Shown one piece after another: positions 1 to 9,198 of a stretch of 64,000 nucleotides of DNA; the first letter of the stretch is position 1; each line of letters starts with the position of its first letter. The DNA is taken from NCBI RefSeq assembly GCF_020447225.1, contig NZ_JAJAEO010000187.1, forward strand, positions 26,921 to 90,920, read 5' to 3'. The notes beneath the pieces were generated by a model that saw only the letters and a list, made by a program, of their open reading frames with translations, had not been told where the DNA came from and did no database searches. Both the position numbers and the translations under genes were made by a program. This stretch comes from Methylophaga pinxianii. Its GTDB lineage: Bacteria; Pseudomonadota; Gammaproteobacteria; Nitrosococcales; Methylophagaceae.

Positions 1-394
1 TACCAGTGACTCTGACACTATCACCCTGCACCGCTGCCTGTACTTTAATTTTGCTTTCTTTAATCAATTTGACAATAGTGCGCGAGAGATCTTTTTCAAT
101 TCCTTCACGTACCAATACATCCTGTTTGCGCATCTTGCCATATCCCACAGGATCTTTTAGCTCAAGGCAGCTGATATCAATCCCACGTTTAACCAGTTTC
201 ATTCTGAGGATGTCGAGCAACTGATCAAGTTGAAAATCGCTGTTGGCAAACATGGTCAGCGTTTTGTCTGACTGCTCAACTTTGGCTTCGGTTCCGCGAA
301 AATCAAAGCGGTTATCCAGTTCCCGGTTTGTCTGATCAACGGCATTGGTCAGTTCATGTTTGTCTACTTCAGAGACAATATCAAATGAGGGCAT
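1..394 (-). CDS. yajQ: YajQ-family nucleotide-binding protein (partial, C-terminus off the window)
   Basis: The 131 visible codons start [20 protein letters not shown] and continue with a RFDFRGTEA stretch and a [10 protein letters not shown] segment, the usual landmarks of the YajQ/UPF0234 family (full length about 160 residues). Family members bind nucleotides, and some bind cyclic di-GMP and act with transcription factors; that role is family knowledge, not visible here. The start at 394 is preceded by a good GGGAGAAG ribosome site. The gene runs off the left edge, so about 30 C-terminal residues are missing. It is separated from xerD by about 70 nt and reads in the same direction. Confidence 0.9.
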   Translation of the reverse strand, partial: MPSFDIVSEVDKHELTNAVDQTNRELDNRFDFRGTEAKVEQSDKTLTMFANSDFQLDQLLDILRMKLVKRGIDISCLELKDPVGYGKMRKQDVLVREGIEKDLSRTIVKLIKESKIKVQAAVQGDSVRVTG

Positions 395-462
395 CAAGCT
401 TCTCCCAATCAAATTAAATTTTAACCCGTCAGTTTACCATCAGCCCACACAGCAGCGGAAAT

Positions 463-1368
463 TCAACCACGAGGATGATGCTGATTATGCATTTGTTGCA
501 ATCTGGCTTTGGCAACATGCGTATAAATCTGGGTGGTCGATAAATCAGCATGGCCTAATAACAATTGCACGACACGTAAATCGGCACCATGATTAAGTAA
601 ATGTGTAGCAAAAGCATGACGTAAGGTATGAGGCGAAAGTGGTTTGTCGATGTTTGCCAGTTGGGCGTAACGTTTGATGATGTACCAGAAAGCCTGTCGT
701 GTCATTGATTGGCCTCGACGGGTTGGAAACAAATCATCGGTGATCTGCCCTTGTAATAATTGCGGTCGGCTTTCCAGCAAATACAATTGCAACCAGTCCA
801 GCGCCGTTTCCCCTAACGGAACCAATCTCTCTTTATTGCCTTTGCCAATGCAGCGGATCAAACCCTGACGCATATTAAGTTGTTCGAACGTGAGCGCCAC
901 CAGTTCAGAAACGCGTAAGCCGGTGGCATACAGGACTTCCAACATCGTTCTATCGCGCATACCTAATGCCGTGTCAGTATCTGGTTGCGCTAAAAGATTG
1001 ATGACATCTTCTTCAGACAAACTGCCTGGCAATGATTTGCCTAGTCTGGGCGATTCCAGCATCGCGGTAGGATCTGAATCTCGTATATCTTCACGACATA
1101 AATAGCGGTAAAAACGGCGAAGGCTGGAAAGCAATCGCGCATCACTGCGCACCTTTTTGCCATCGCGCATTCGCTGCTGCAGATAGCGCTGAATATGTTC
1201 ACGCTCGGCATTACTTAAGGTCACATCAAATGGCTGCAGCCAGCTGGCAAAGGCGACTAAATCATGTTGATAGGCGGTTACCGTGTTATCACTAAGTCCA
1301 GACTCCAGCCATAATGAATCAAGAAAACGCTGGAGATGACTTTCTTGATTATCAACAGATGGTTTCAT
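463..1368 (-). CDS. xerD: Site-specific tyrosine recombinase XerD
   Basis: 301 residues, normal for XerD. An N-terminal SAM-like DNA-binding domain (about 1-105) is followed by the catalytic domain. The tyrosine-recombinase residues are all visible: R152 (ATGLRVSEL), K176 (GKGNKER), H247 and R250 (HTLRHAFATH), H273 (LGHADLSTTQ) and the nucleophile Y282 (IYTHV). XerD works with XerC at dif to resolve chromosome dimers, activated by FtsK. LPGSLSEEDV and the MTRQAFWYIIK segment favour XerD over XerC. It lies downstream of rplS behind a terminator, so it probably has its own promoter. It is a housekeeping recombinase with no link to the island at the other end of the window. Confidence 0.93.
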   Translation of the reverse strand: MKPSVDNQESHLQRFLDSLWLESGLSDNTVTAYQHDLVAFASWLQPFDVTLSNAEREHIQRYLQQRMRDGKKVRSDARLLSSLRRFYRYLCREDIRDSDPTAMLESPRLGKSLPGSLSEEDVINLLAQPDTDTALGMRDRTMLEVLYATGLRVSELVALTFEQLNMRQGLIRCIGKGNKERLVPLGETALDWLQLYLLESRPQLLQGQITDDLFPTRRGQSMTRQAFWYIIKRYAQLANIDKPLSPHTLRHAFATHLLNHGADLRVVQLLLGHADLSTTQIYTHVAKARLQQMHNQHHPRG

Positions 1369-1410
1369 GTGCTTGCTTCATTTGCTCACGCTGAACCTGG
1401 TTATAGGCGT

Positions 1411-1451
1411 AAAAAAAGGACAAAGTTGATAGTCAACTTTGCCCTTCTTTT
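1411..1451 (-). terminator. Intrinsic terminator after rplS
   Basis: Read on the minus strand, a 12-bp stem (GGGCAAAGTTGA / TCAACTTTGTCC, one wobble) with a 3-nt loop is followed by a run of seven T. It sits about 30 nt past the rplS stop and closes the ffh-rplS operon ahead of xerD. Confidence 0.88.
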
Positions 1452-1480
1452 TATCACAACGGATCAAAAGATCCGCTGGA

Positions 1481-1825
1481 TTACAATTTTTCTTTAATAC
1501 GTGCAGCCTTACCAGTCAGATCACGCAGATAGTAAAGTTTTGCACGGCGAACATCACCACGACGTTTTAATTCAACACTGGCGATAGTTGGACTGTGAGC
1601 CTGGAAAACACGCTCAACACCTACACCGTTAGAGATTTTGCGAACAGTGAAAGCTGAATGCAAACCACGGTTACGTTTTGCGATAACGATGCCTTCAAAA
1701 GCCTGTTCACGCTCACGCTCACCTTCTTTAATACGAACCTTGACAACAATTGTGTCACCGGCAGAAAAATCCGGAATATCCGTTCTTAATTGTTCAGCGT
1801 TAAGCTGATCGATAATGTTACTCAT
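1481..1825 (-). CDS. rplS: Large-subunit ribosomal protein bL19
   Basis: 114 residues, matching the usual 115-residue bL19 along its length: [13 protein letters not shown] at the N-terminus, then [31 protein letters not shown] and [18 protein letters not shown]. bL19 sits at the 30S-50S interface. An in-frame start 12 codons upstream would overlap trmD and lacks a ribosome site; the ATG at 1825 has GGGAG at correct spacing and gives the conserved N-terminus. It is the last gene of the rpsP-rimM-trmD-rplS operon, 13 nt after trmD. Confidence 0.97.
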   Translation of the reverse strand: MSNIIDQLNAEQLRTDIPDFSAGDTIVVKVRIKEGEREREQAFEGIVIAKRNRGLHSAFTVRKISNGVGVERVFQAHSPTIASVELKRRGDVRRAKLYYLRDLTGKAARIKEKL

Positions 1826-1838
1826 TGTTTGCTCCCAA

Positions 1839-2582
1839 CTAATCCTGCCCGCGCTCGGCAATAAATTCTTCCAATAAAGCAGCCTGCTCTGTTGTTAATG
1901 TCATCGATTCCAACAAATCAGGTCGCCGTAACCATGTTCGTCCTAAGGACTGTTTGAGACGCCACTGACGTATTGCCTCATGATTTCCACCTAACAGTAC
2001 GGCTGGCACTGTCTGGCCATTTAACTCTTCAGGTCGGGTGTAATGTGGATGGTCCAGCAGACCACTCATGAATGAATCCTGCTCAGCAGATTCAGCATCA
2101 CCCAATACCCCTGGTAATAAGCGGGCAATGCCATCAATCATCACCATGGCTGCCAGCTCACCCCCACTGAGGACATAATCACCTATCGACCATTCCTCAT
2201 CAATTTCCTGTTCTACTAATCGCTCATCAATACCTTCGTAGCGACCAGCCAGCAAAATCATTGATTCGCGTTTGGCCATTTCACCTAACGCGTGTTGATT
2301 CAGCTTTTGTCCCTGTGGTGATAAATAAATAACTTTCACATCATCACCAAGTTGCTGTTTTGCAGATGTAATTGCATCCAACAAGGGACTAACTTTCATG
2401 ACCATCCCGGGCCCGCCACCATAAGGGCGGTCATCCACGGTCTGATGTTTATCTAACGTAAAATCTCTGGGGTTAAGGTAATTCAGGCTTAATCTGCCTT
2501 GTTTTACCGCCCGTCCAGTTACGCCATATTCTGTCACCGCAGCAAACATCTCCGGAAACAATGAAATTACCGATAGCTGCAT
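1839..2582 (-). CDS. trmD: tRNA (guanine-N1)-methyltransferase TrmD
   Basis: 247 residues. TrmD makes m1G37 in tRNAs reading CNN codons, preventing +1 frameshifting, with S-adenosylmethionine as donor. The deep trefoil knot is recognisable: [21 protein letters not shown], then [20 protein letters not shown] and the proline-rich LLPGVLG turn. The early [14 protein letters not shown] loop is also typical. It begins 9 nt after rimM and is cotranscribed with its ribosomal neighbours. Confidence 0.97.
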   Translation of the reverse strand: MQLSVISLFPEMFAAVTEYGVTGRAVKQGRLSLNYLNPRDFTLDKHQTVDDRPYGGGPGMVMKVSPLLDAITSAKQQLGDDVKVIYLSPQGQKLNQHALGEMAKRESMILLAGRYEGIDERLVEQEIDEEWSIGDYVLSGGELAAMVMIDGIARLLPGVLGDAESAEQDSFMSGLLDHPHYTRPEELNGQTVPAVLLGGNHEAIRQWRLKQSLGRTWLRRPDLLESMTLTTEQAALLEEFIAERGQD

Positions 2583-2591
2583 TTCATCGTT

Positions 2592-3113
2592 CTAAAGATA
2601 ATCAGCTTGCCAATCAACCTGAATCTGTCTCTTTTCCAGATCAACCTGCAATACGGTTATATCTAAAACAAACGGGATCAGATATTGCGTATCTGCTTCT
2701 GTCCCATTTACCACTAAAACATCGTTGGCACCTGTCTCTAACAAGTGATCAACAATGCCCAGCTTTTCATTATCAGTATTAATCACGGTCAGACCCACTA
2801 AGTCTGCCCAATAAAACTCATCTTCTTCCGTTTCGAGCAATTGCGAACGTTTAATCGCCAGCTCTGATCCAATCAACGTCATAGCCTGATTACGGTCAGT
2901 GACTTTCTCAAGGCTCATAACCACCGCTTTACCTTGTAGCTGACCACCATTTACTTCGATTGGAATCCAATCACCATGGCGATGCACGTAAAGCGGTTTG
3001 TATTCGAGGATATTGTCGCGTGGGTCAGTAAAAGAAAACACTTTCACCCAACCCTTAACGCCAAATACTCCTGATATTTTCCCTACCGGGATAAATTCGC
3101 TGGCATCAGCCAT
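2592..3113 (-). CDS. rimM: 16S rRNA processing / 30S maturation factor RimM
   Basis: 173 residues with the two-domain RimM plan: an N-terminal barrel (VGKISGVFGVKGWVKV, FSFTDP) and a PRC-barrel with EFYWADLVGLTV and the typical LIPFV segment. RimM binds uS19 in the 30S head and assists late maturation. A GTG directly before the ATG could serve as start, but GGGAG lies 7 nt from the ATG and only 4 from the GTG, so ATG at 3113 is preferred. It sits between rpsP and trmD, as in most proteobacteria. Confidence 0.95.
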   Translation of the reverse strand: MADASEFIPVGKISGVFGVKGWVKVFSFTDPRDNILEYKPLYVHRHGDWIPIEVNGGQLQGKAVVMSLEKVTDRNQAMTLIGSELAIKRSQLLETEEDEFYWADLVGLTVINTDNEKLGIVDHLLETGANDVLVVNGTEADTQYLIPFVLDITVLQVDLEKRQIQVDWQADYL

Positions 3114-3134
3114 CACGACACTCCCGGAGTGAAA

Positions 3135-3383
3135 TTAAGCAGCTTTTTGTGCTTGCTTGATCAGCTGAGCAACACGCTCAGAAGTTTGTGCACCTTGGCT
3201 GATCCAATGTTTAACACGCTCTAAATCAATGCGTAATTCTTCTTCTTGACCTTTAGCGATTGGGTTGTAGAAACCAAGACGCTCGATATAACGTCCATCA
3301 CGTTTGCTACGTGAATCTGTTACGACAATGCCGTAGAAAGGACGCTTTTTAGCGCCGCCGCGTGTCATTCTAATTGTTACCAT
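3135..3383 (-). CDS. rpsP: Small-subunit ribosomal protein bS16
   Basis: 82 residues: [20 protein letters not shown], then [21 protein letters not shown] and a C-terminal helix ending [11 protein letters not shown], the standard bS16 sequence. It is an early-assembling 30S protein. It is the first ribosomal gene after ffh, with an 86-nt gap that could hold a promoter; no terminator is visible there, so readthrough from ffh is likely. Confidence 0.97.
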   Translation of the reverse strand: MVTIRMTRGGAKKRPFYGIVVTDSRSKRDGRYIERLGFYNPIAKGQEEELRIDLERVKHWISQGAQTSERVAQLIKQAQKAA

Positions 3384-3469
3384 AAACCTACCCGTTGAAA
3401 ATCTGGATGGAAAAATAGAGTTATTTTACGCACTTATCTTACGTTTGCAAAGCTGTAAATACGATTGTC

Positions 3470-4840
3470 CTAAAATGGCATGCCACCACCGCCCATCGGC
3501 AGTTTTCCACCCAGGCCACGCATCATTTTCGCCATGCCGCCTTTCTGGCCCATTTTTTTCATCATTTTTTGCATTTGCGAAAACTGTTTCAGTAAACGAT
3601 TGACATCCTGAATCTGTGTTCCTGAGCCAGCTGCAATACGTTTTTTTCTCGAACCTTTTATTAATTCAGGACGACGGCGCTCTTTGGGTGTCATGGAGTT
3701 AATCATCGCTTCCATTTTCACCAGTTCTTGATCATTGGCCTGGTTTTTTACAGAATCCGGAAGCTGTCCCATACCGGGCAACTTGTCCATTAATGAGGTC
3801 AGTCCGCCCATTTTGCTCATTTGTTGCAACTGATCACGAAAATCTTCGAAATCGAAACCTTTACCTTTTTTAAGCTTGTTCGCCAGCTTTTCGGCAGAAC
3901 CGGCATCCATCTTGCGCTGGGCTTCTTCGACCAGCGACAACACGTCACCCATGCCAAGAATTCGTGAAACGATACGATCAGGATGGAAAACTTCCAATGC
4001 GGTTGTCTTTTCGCCAACCCCCATAAACTTTATCGGCTTACCGGTAATATGACGTATTGATAAAGCTGCACCACCTCGTGCATCACCATCTGTTTTGGTC
4101 AAAATGACCCCTGTCAGAGGCAGGGCTTCATTAAACACCTTGGCCGTATTGGCAGCATCCTGACCGGTCATACTATCTACGGTGAACAGGGTTTCAACCG
4201 GATTAATCGCCGCATGGATGCGTTTGATTTCACTCATCATGTCATCGTCAATATGCAACCGACCGGCTGTATCAATAATGACGACATCAACGTACTCAAG
4301 TTTGGCCTGCGCCACGGCGGCTTGCGCAATTACTACGGGATCCTGACTGGCATCACTGGGAAAAAATTTCGCTTCTACATCCGTGGCCAATGTTTTGAGC
4401 TGTTCAATCGCCGCAGGCCGATAGACGTCAGCACTAGCGACCATCACCGATTTTTTGTGACGCTCTTTTAGGAATCGGGCCAGCTTCGCCACACTGGTCG
4501 TTTTACCAGCACCTTGTAACCCCGCCATCAGAATAACGACAGGCGGCTGACTATTGAGATTAAGGCTGTTATCTTCATCGCCCATCACAGCGACCAGCTC
4601 GTCGTTTACTATTTTGACGAAAACCTGACCCGGACTGAGACTGCGCATTACATCCTGTCCCATTGCCCGCTCTTTTACTCTTTCAATAAATTCGCGAACA
4701 ACGGGTAGTGCAACGTCGGCTTCCAGCAAAGCCATGCGCACTTCACGTAAGGTTTCTTTAATATTATCTTCGGTGATTCGACCCTGGCCACGCAGTTTCT
4801 TAAGGCTACCGGCGAGTCTGTCACTTAGGCTGTCAAACAT
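3470..4840 (-). CDS. ffh: Signal recognition particle GTPase Ffh
   Basis: 456 residues, N-G-M organisation. The N domain covers about 1-90. The G domain carries the P-loop GLQGAGKTT (about 109), DVYRPAAIEQL, DTAGRLHIDD and TKTDGDARGGAAL. The methionine-rich M domain (about 330-456) ends in a run of MQKMMKKMGQ and GGMAKMMRG segments that bind 4.5S RNA and signal peptides. Ffh with 4.5S RNA and FtsY targets nascent inner-membrane proteins. Start at 4840 has AGGA 6 nt upstream. The divergent gene at 5123 and an 18-bp inverted repeat share the upstream gap. Confidence 0.97.
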   Translation of the reverse strand: MFDSLSDRLAGSLKKLRGQGRITEDNIKETLREVRMALLEADVALPVVREFIERVKERAMGQDVMRSLSPGQVFVKIVNDELVAVMGDEDNSLNLNSQPPVVILMAGLQGAGKTTSVAKLARFLKERHKKSVMVASADVYRPAAIEQLKTLATDVEAKFFPSDASQDPVVIAQAAVAQAKLEYVDVVIIDTAGRLHIDDDMMSEIKRIHAAINPVETLFTVDSMTGQDAANTAKVFNEALPLTGVILTKTDGDARGGAALSIRHITGKPIKFMGVGEKTTALEVFHPDRIVSRILGMGDVLSLVEEAQRKMDAGSAEKLANKLKKGKGFDFEDFRDQLQQMSKMGGLTSLMDKLPGMGQLPDSVKNQANDQELVKMEAMINSMTPKERRRPELIKGSRKKRIAAGSGTQIQDVNRLLKQFSQMQKMMKKMGQKGGMAKMMRGLGGKLPMGGGGMPF

Positions 4841-4886
4841 AATGTATCCTGCATCGTTACTGAAAAATCAGTACTGTTTAGATAAC

Positions 4887-5014
4887 AGTCTGTTTATCTT
4901 TCATCATCACCGCTGAATGCGATTTTGTGTCCAGCATCGTGAAAATAAAATGATGTCGTTATTCTACATAAGTCATTCCTACTCACTCAGTAGGCAATGA
5001 AAGATAAACAGACT
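4887..5014. repeat. 18-bp perfect inverted repeat in the ffh / CcsA-like divergent gap
   Basis: AGTCTGTTTATCTTTCAT at 4887-4904 recurs as its exact reverse complement at 4997-5014, with 92 nt between the arms. The inner part holds a small hairpin around 4976-4994 (CCTACT / AGTAGG). The arms lie in the 282-nt space between two divergent genes, so they could be an operator pair or the ends of a tiny defunct element. Confidence 0.7.
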
Positions 5015-5122
5015 CTAGATATTGCATTATAACTGATATGATATCCGGCGAAGCAGCTTATCGTTTATGATAAAACAGCCTTTAAGCGGATAAACATTAC
5101 TAAAATTTAAGGATTTTCGCTC

Positions 5123-5920
5123 ATGGCCATTGCCAACGCATTAGCCTTCTTATTGTATTTAAGTAGTAGCGTTATCTTGATCCGTGACTTTGTCAAACGG
5201 GATCATAACGCGAATAAACTTGCTTTACCGATTGGTATTTTGACCACCTTGGCACTGTTGTTTCATGCTGCAGATATTTATTTCACCATGAAATTTGCCC
5301 AAGGTTGGGATTTAAGCTTGATGAGCAGCTTATCTATCGCTGCCTGGTTAATGGCGTTTATTGCCATGTTAGCAGGTATGCGTTCTCCTGTTGCCCATCC
5401 GGGTATTGTGGTTTATCCCCTGGTTGCTTTATGTCTGATGTTTAAAGTCGAAGCCCCCGGTAGTCAACAAACCCTGAGTGATCCAGCGCTGGAGTGGCAT
5501 ATTTTACTGTCACTTACTGCATATGCCTTACTGGCACTTGCCGCGATGCAGTCTGTCATTCTGGCGATTCAGGAAAAACAATTACGCAAAAAAAATGCAA
5601 GCGGCCTTATGCGCAAGCTTCCGCCCCTGCAAACGATGGAAAAAGCACTATTTCAATTGCTTAACGCCGGGTTTATTTTATTGACTCTGGGTCTGGTCAC
5701 CGGCTTTGTATTTGTAAATGACTTTATTGCCCAGCATGTTGCCCATAAAACGGTTTTATCGGTTATTGCATGGCTGGTTTTTGCTGGATTATTGTGGGGC
5801 CGGAGGCAATATGGCTGGCGAAGCCAGACAGCGGTTAAGTGGACGTTATCCGGTTTTGGATTTTTATTGCTGGCCTACGTCGGTAGCAAACTCGTTCTCG
5901 ATTTTTTAATTCAAAGTTAA
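5123..5920 (+). CDS. CcsA/YpjD-like cytochrome c assembly-type membrane protein
   Basis: 265 residues with about eight hydrophobic helices and the CcsA-type layout (cytochrome c assembly domain); the central WHILLSLTAYALLALAA helix and the late VLSVIAWLVFAGLLWGRRQY segment are characteristic. In gammaproteobacteria the YpjD-like member sits beside ffh and a CorB-like gene exactly as here. Family relatives handle haem across the membrane, but the function of this branch is not established. ATG at 5123 has an AAGGATT ribosome site. It ends 4 nt before the next gene, so the two are one transcript. Confidence 0.82.
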   Translation: MAIANALAFLLYLSSSVILIRDFVKRDHNANKLALPIGILTTLALLFHAADIYFTMKFAQGWDLSLMSSLSIAAWLMAFIAMLAGMRSPVAHPGIVVYPLVALCLMFKVEAPGSQQTLSDPALEWHILLSLTAYALLALAAMQSVILAIQEKQLRKKNASGLMRKLPPLQTMEKALFQLLNAGFILLTLGLVTGFVFVNDFIAQHVAHKTVLSVIAWLVFAGLLWGRRQYGWRSQTAVKWTLSGFGFLLLAYVGSKLVLDFLIQS

Positions 5921-5924
5921 GCTG

Positions 5925-7208
5925 ATGCTGGAAAATACTTCATTAATAGCACTATTTCTGATCCTGTTCTTTTTATTAGTGTTATCGGCTTTTTTTTCAA
6001 GCTCCGAAACGGCCTTGATGTCGTTAAATCGCTATCGACTGAAACACCTTGCTCAACAAGGACATCGCGGAGCGATAATTGCCAGCAGTCTGCTGGCAAG
6101 ACCAGATCGACTGATTGGCCTTATTCTGCTGGGTAATAATTTCGTCAATATTTTTGCCTCAGCCATCGCAACCGTCATCGGCATCAAGTTGCTGGGCGAG
6201 AATGGTATTGTTGTGGCGACCTTTACCTTAACGTTAGTCATACTATTATTTGCTGAAGTCACTCCTAAAACCCTTGCCGCTTTGCATCCGGAGCGTGTGG
6301 CTTATCCCGCCAGTTTTGTTTTAAAACCTCTCTTATTTATATTGTATCCATTGGTATGGTTTACCAGCGCCATTACTAACCAGTTATTAGGACTGTTTGG
6401 TGTCAGTCGAGAGGATGCAACCTCCACAGCCATCAATATCGAAGAATTACGGGTCGCCTTGATGGAGGCTGGCAGTATGATTCCAAATAGGCATAAAGAT
6501 ATGCTTATGAGTATTCTGGATTTGGAACAAGTTACGGTTAATGACGTGATGGTGCCGCGTAATGAAATCGAAGGTATTGACATCAATCTGCCGTTTTCAG
6601 AGATCGTCAAACAGCTGTCACATTGTGGCTATACCCGATTACCGGTTTACCGCGACAGTATGGATAATATCGTCGGTATATTACATGTCCGTAAAGCCTT
6701 GAATCTGATGACGCAGGACAACTTAAATCCTCAGTCATTCCAGAGCATTGTTAAAGAAGCCTACTTCGTCCCGGAAGGTACCCCACTTAATACTCAGCTG
6801 ATCCAGTTCCAGCGTAAATTACGCCGCACAGGTCTGGTGGTCGATGAATATGGTGATTTGCTTGGTTTGATTACGCTGGAAGATATTTTCAGAGAAATTG
6901 TCGGCGAGTTCACAGCCAACACAATTGATGACGAAAAAGAAATTCATCCACAAATCGATGGAAGTTATCTTATTAATGGTTCGGCCAATATTCGTGAATT
7001 GAATCGAACATTGGATTGGAGTTTGCCCATAGATGGTCCAAAAACGATTAATGGGTTGGTTTTGGAATATCTAGAAAGTATCCCAGATCCCGGTGTGAGC
7101 TTACGTATCAACGGATATGTGATTGAGGTAATCCAAACGGCTGATAACGCCATCAGAACCGTGCGGCTTCGCCAATTAGAGCCAACTACCGAGGCGGAGC
7201 AAAGTTAA
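5925..7208 (+). CDS. CNNM/CorB-type transporter-associated protein (DUF21, two CBS domains)
   Basis: 427 residues. A DUF21 membrane domain (about 1-180) has three or four helices and the FFSSSETALMSLNRYRLKHLA signature. Two CBS domains follow (MVPRNEIEGIDINLP... and TGLVVDEYGDLLGLITLEDIF). A C-terminal CorC/HlyC domain (about 345-420, GSANIRELNRTLDW) completes it. The family is implicated in magnesium/cobalt homeostasis, with nucleotide sensing by the CBS pair. It forms an operon with the preceding CcsA-like gene, as at the yfjD locus of E. coli. Its stop lies one base before the next start. Confidence 0.9.
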   Translation: MLENTSLIALFLILFFLLVLSAFFSSSETALMSLNRYRLKHLAQQGHRGAIIASSLLARPDRLIGLILLGNNFVNIFASAIATVIGIKLLGENGIVVATFTLTLVILLFAEVTPKTLAALHPERVAYPASFVLKPLLFILYPLVWFTSAITNQLLGLFGVSREDATSTAINIEELRVALMEAGSMIPNRHKDMLMSILDLEQVTVNDVMVPRNEIEGIDINLPFSEIVKQLSHCGYTRLPVYRDSMDNIVGILHVRKALNLMTQDNLNPQSFQSIVKEAYFVPEGTPLNTQLIQFQRKLRRTGLVVDEYGDLLGLITLEDIFREIVGEFTANTIDDEKEIHPQIDGSYLINGSANIRELNRTLDWSLPIDGPKTINGLVLEYLESIPDPGVSLRINGYVIEVIQTADNAIRTVRLRQLEPTTEAEQS

Positions 7209-7209
7209 G

Positions 7210-9138
7210 TTGGCTAATCTGCGGATACGATGCTTCGGCTTCACTGATGCAGATCATCAACAACTGCAAACCTTACTCACGCAGTACAACTCTTCATTAA
7301 ACCATCAATGGCAAATCAGTCGATTAGGCCATGCCGTTTTGTATTTTTACAATATTGATAACGCTGAAGGCCTGAAAGCCTGGCAACAGCGTGATATTAA
7401 TCTGCTTAATATTTATTGCAGTCGACGCAACACCAGTCGAGAACAAAATCTGCTGCAAATAAAATTACCACTTACCAGAAGCAATTTATTTTCTGTATTT
7501 GCTTTTGCTGAAAGACATTTTTCCCATTCCAGCAAATTAACCGCTAAAGGTTTTCATTTTCTGCAGACGCCTGCCAAATTAATCAATCCCAGGTTGTTTC
7601 GTATGTGGCTGGGAAACAAGTTGTTACGCAACGAAGCCAAACCGGCGAAGGATCTCCCCCCATTGCATCTGCTGGTGTCTGAGATGACTGTCGAGCGACG
7701 GGGAGATATTATTACCGTTCCGGCGCTTTTGAAAACCTGGTTATCACAGCTTACTGATGATCCAGTCCAACGGCTTTCAATTCTATTGGCAAACCTGCAA
7801 GCCATCAAACAACATCATATCTCTGAAAACAGACAGATAAACCTTTTGGAAGTCTACTATCATGAATTAAAAAGGCTTTTATTACAGCGTGACAGCAAAA
7901 CCCTTGCTGCAGAAGCCAGCATAAAAAGGCCTGCCCCCAAAAACCTGAACAATTTTAGCCTGACATTACGCTGTTTAGCCGAATTGTATTTCAATCTAGC
8001 TGACAAACATTATCAACGCGGTGAACGTCCAGCAGAACAACCCCGATATTTATTTTGTTTAAATCGAGGCAGCGATTTACTTGCTTTACAGATTCTCCAT
8101 GCCTATATGTATTATCGAACACCCCCGCCAAACTGCTGGGCCCAACTTCATCAAATACTAATTTACCTGGAACAGGCAAAAGCACTTGAGCTCAAGCCAG
8201 AACTAGCATCGCTCGAAACCAGTGATAGTTTTGAGCACATTTATAAACACATCGTTTTAATTGCCATTGCCGATCCATATAGTGTGTCAAAACACGCTGT
8301 ACTTCGGCTATATAATTTGTTCTCAGAGGTATTGGATAAAGCTGTCATTACCGTTATACCGCCGCAACAACAAGTTCTGGAAAATGCGTTTCTGCTGACA
8401 GGTTATTTCTGTATTGACGCTGAACAGGACGAAGCACCAAAAGCCTTATCGAAAACACCCCAGTTAATTCGAGTTGCTGCTGATAGTCGTATGTTACAAA
8501 CACAGGATGTTTTAACAATTCTGGGGCAAAAGCTGATTCCCGCCCATAAACAGGAAAACAGCCTGGATCTCCAGTTGATTCGGCAGGTCATGCCTCAACT
8601 TGCTGCTAATTATCAACGCCAGTCAGCCCGGCAACAGCTGCTGGATACGGGCTATATTGAATTAGTTTATGGCTTCGAGAATATTGTTGATTTTCTTAAT
8701 GGTGCTGTTTCGACCAGCTTGAATGCGATGGTATTAAATAATTCAGATCAAGGTAGTTTGCTGCTGTTTGAAAAGTTGCAAGACAATATTGATGTGAATG
8801 AATTAGTGTTGATAAAGACTTCCGGCAAACTGCAACTCGCCACCATTTGCTGGTTTTGTAATGATTGGCAACATAATGCTCAGGCAGGTTTGAGCTTGAT
8901 TGATGGCTCGCCGGAAATCGTCACCTGCCAACCGAAATCCGCCAGTTATTTATACTCGGCTTTACAATTAAACACACAAATTCCAGCACTAATTACACAG
9001 AAAGGTGTCTTTAGTCCTAAACGCCAACTAACTGTATTCAAACCAAATGGAAGCTTTACCAGTGTCGAAACCAAGGACTTATTTTCAGCGACATTGGATT
9101 ATGAACGTTTTAGCTATATCGTCAAAGCCGGTTCATAA
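7210..9138 (+). CDS. Large uncharacterised protein, possibly cytosolic
   Basis: 642 residues that I do not recognise as a named family. It begins at TTG, one base after the preceding stop, with GGAG about 10 nt upstream; no ATG occurs in the first 130 codons, so TTG is the best start. There is no signal peptide or membrane helix. The middle (about 150-480) is helical and rich in Leu, Gln and His. The last 110 residues (VNELVLIKTSGKLQLATICW onwards) look like a small beta-barrel and faintly recall PilZ-type c-di-GMP receptors, but no RxxxR motif is clear. Translational coupling to the CorB-like gene suggests coexpression. Confidence 0.65.
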   Translation: MANLRIRCFGFTDADHQQLQTLLTQYNSSLNHQWQISRLGHAVLYFYNIDNAEGLKAWQQRDINLLNIYCSRRNTSREQNLLQIKLPLTRSNLFSVFAFAERHFSHSSKLTAKGFHFLQTPAKLINPRLFRMWLGNKLLRNEAKPAKDLPPLHLLVSEMTVERRGDIITVPALLKTWLSQLTDDPVQRLSILLANLQAIKQHHISENRQINLLEVYYHELKRLLLQRDSKTLAAEASIKRPAPKNLNNFSLTLRCLAELYFNLADKHYQRGERPAEQPRYLFCLNRGSDLLALQILHAYMYYRTPPPNCWAQLHQILIYLEQAKALELKPELASLETSDSFEHIYKHIVLIAIADPYSVSKHAVLRLYNLFSEVLDKAVITVIPPQQQVLENAFLLTGYFCIDAEQDEAPKALSKTPQLIRVAADSRMLQTQDVLTILGQKLIPAHKQENSLDLQLIRQVMPQLAANYQRQSARQQLLDTGYIELVYGFENIVDFLNGAVSTSLNAMVLNNSDQGSLLLFEKLQDNIDVNELVLIKTSGKLQLATICWFCNDWQHNAQAGLSLIDGSPEIVTCQPKSASYLYSALQLNTQIPALITQKGVFSPKRQLTVFKPNGSFTSVETKDLFSATLDYERFSYIVKAGS

Positions 9139-9198
9139 ACCCTGTTAAATGGCTTATCATCTTTAATATAACACCCATCTAAAGCACAGGATAAAAGC

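Noticed and set aside
463-1368. xerD as an integrase of the island
   Set aside because: It is 58 kb away from the island, sits downstream of rplS, and has XerD-specific motifs and length.
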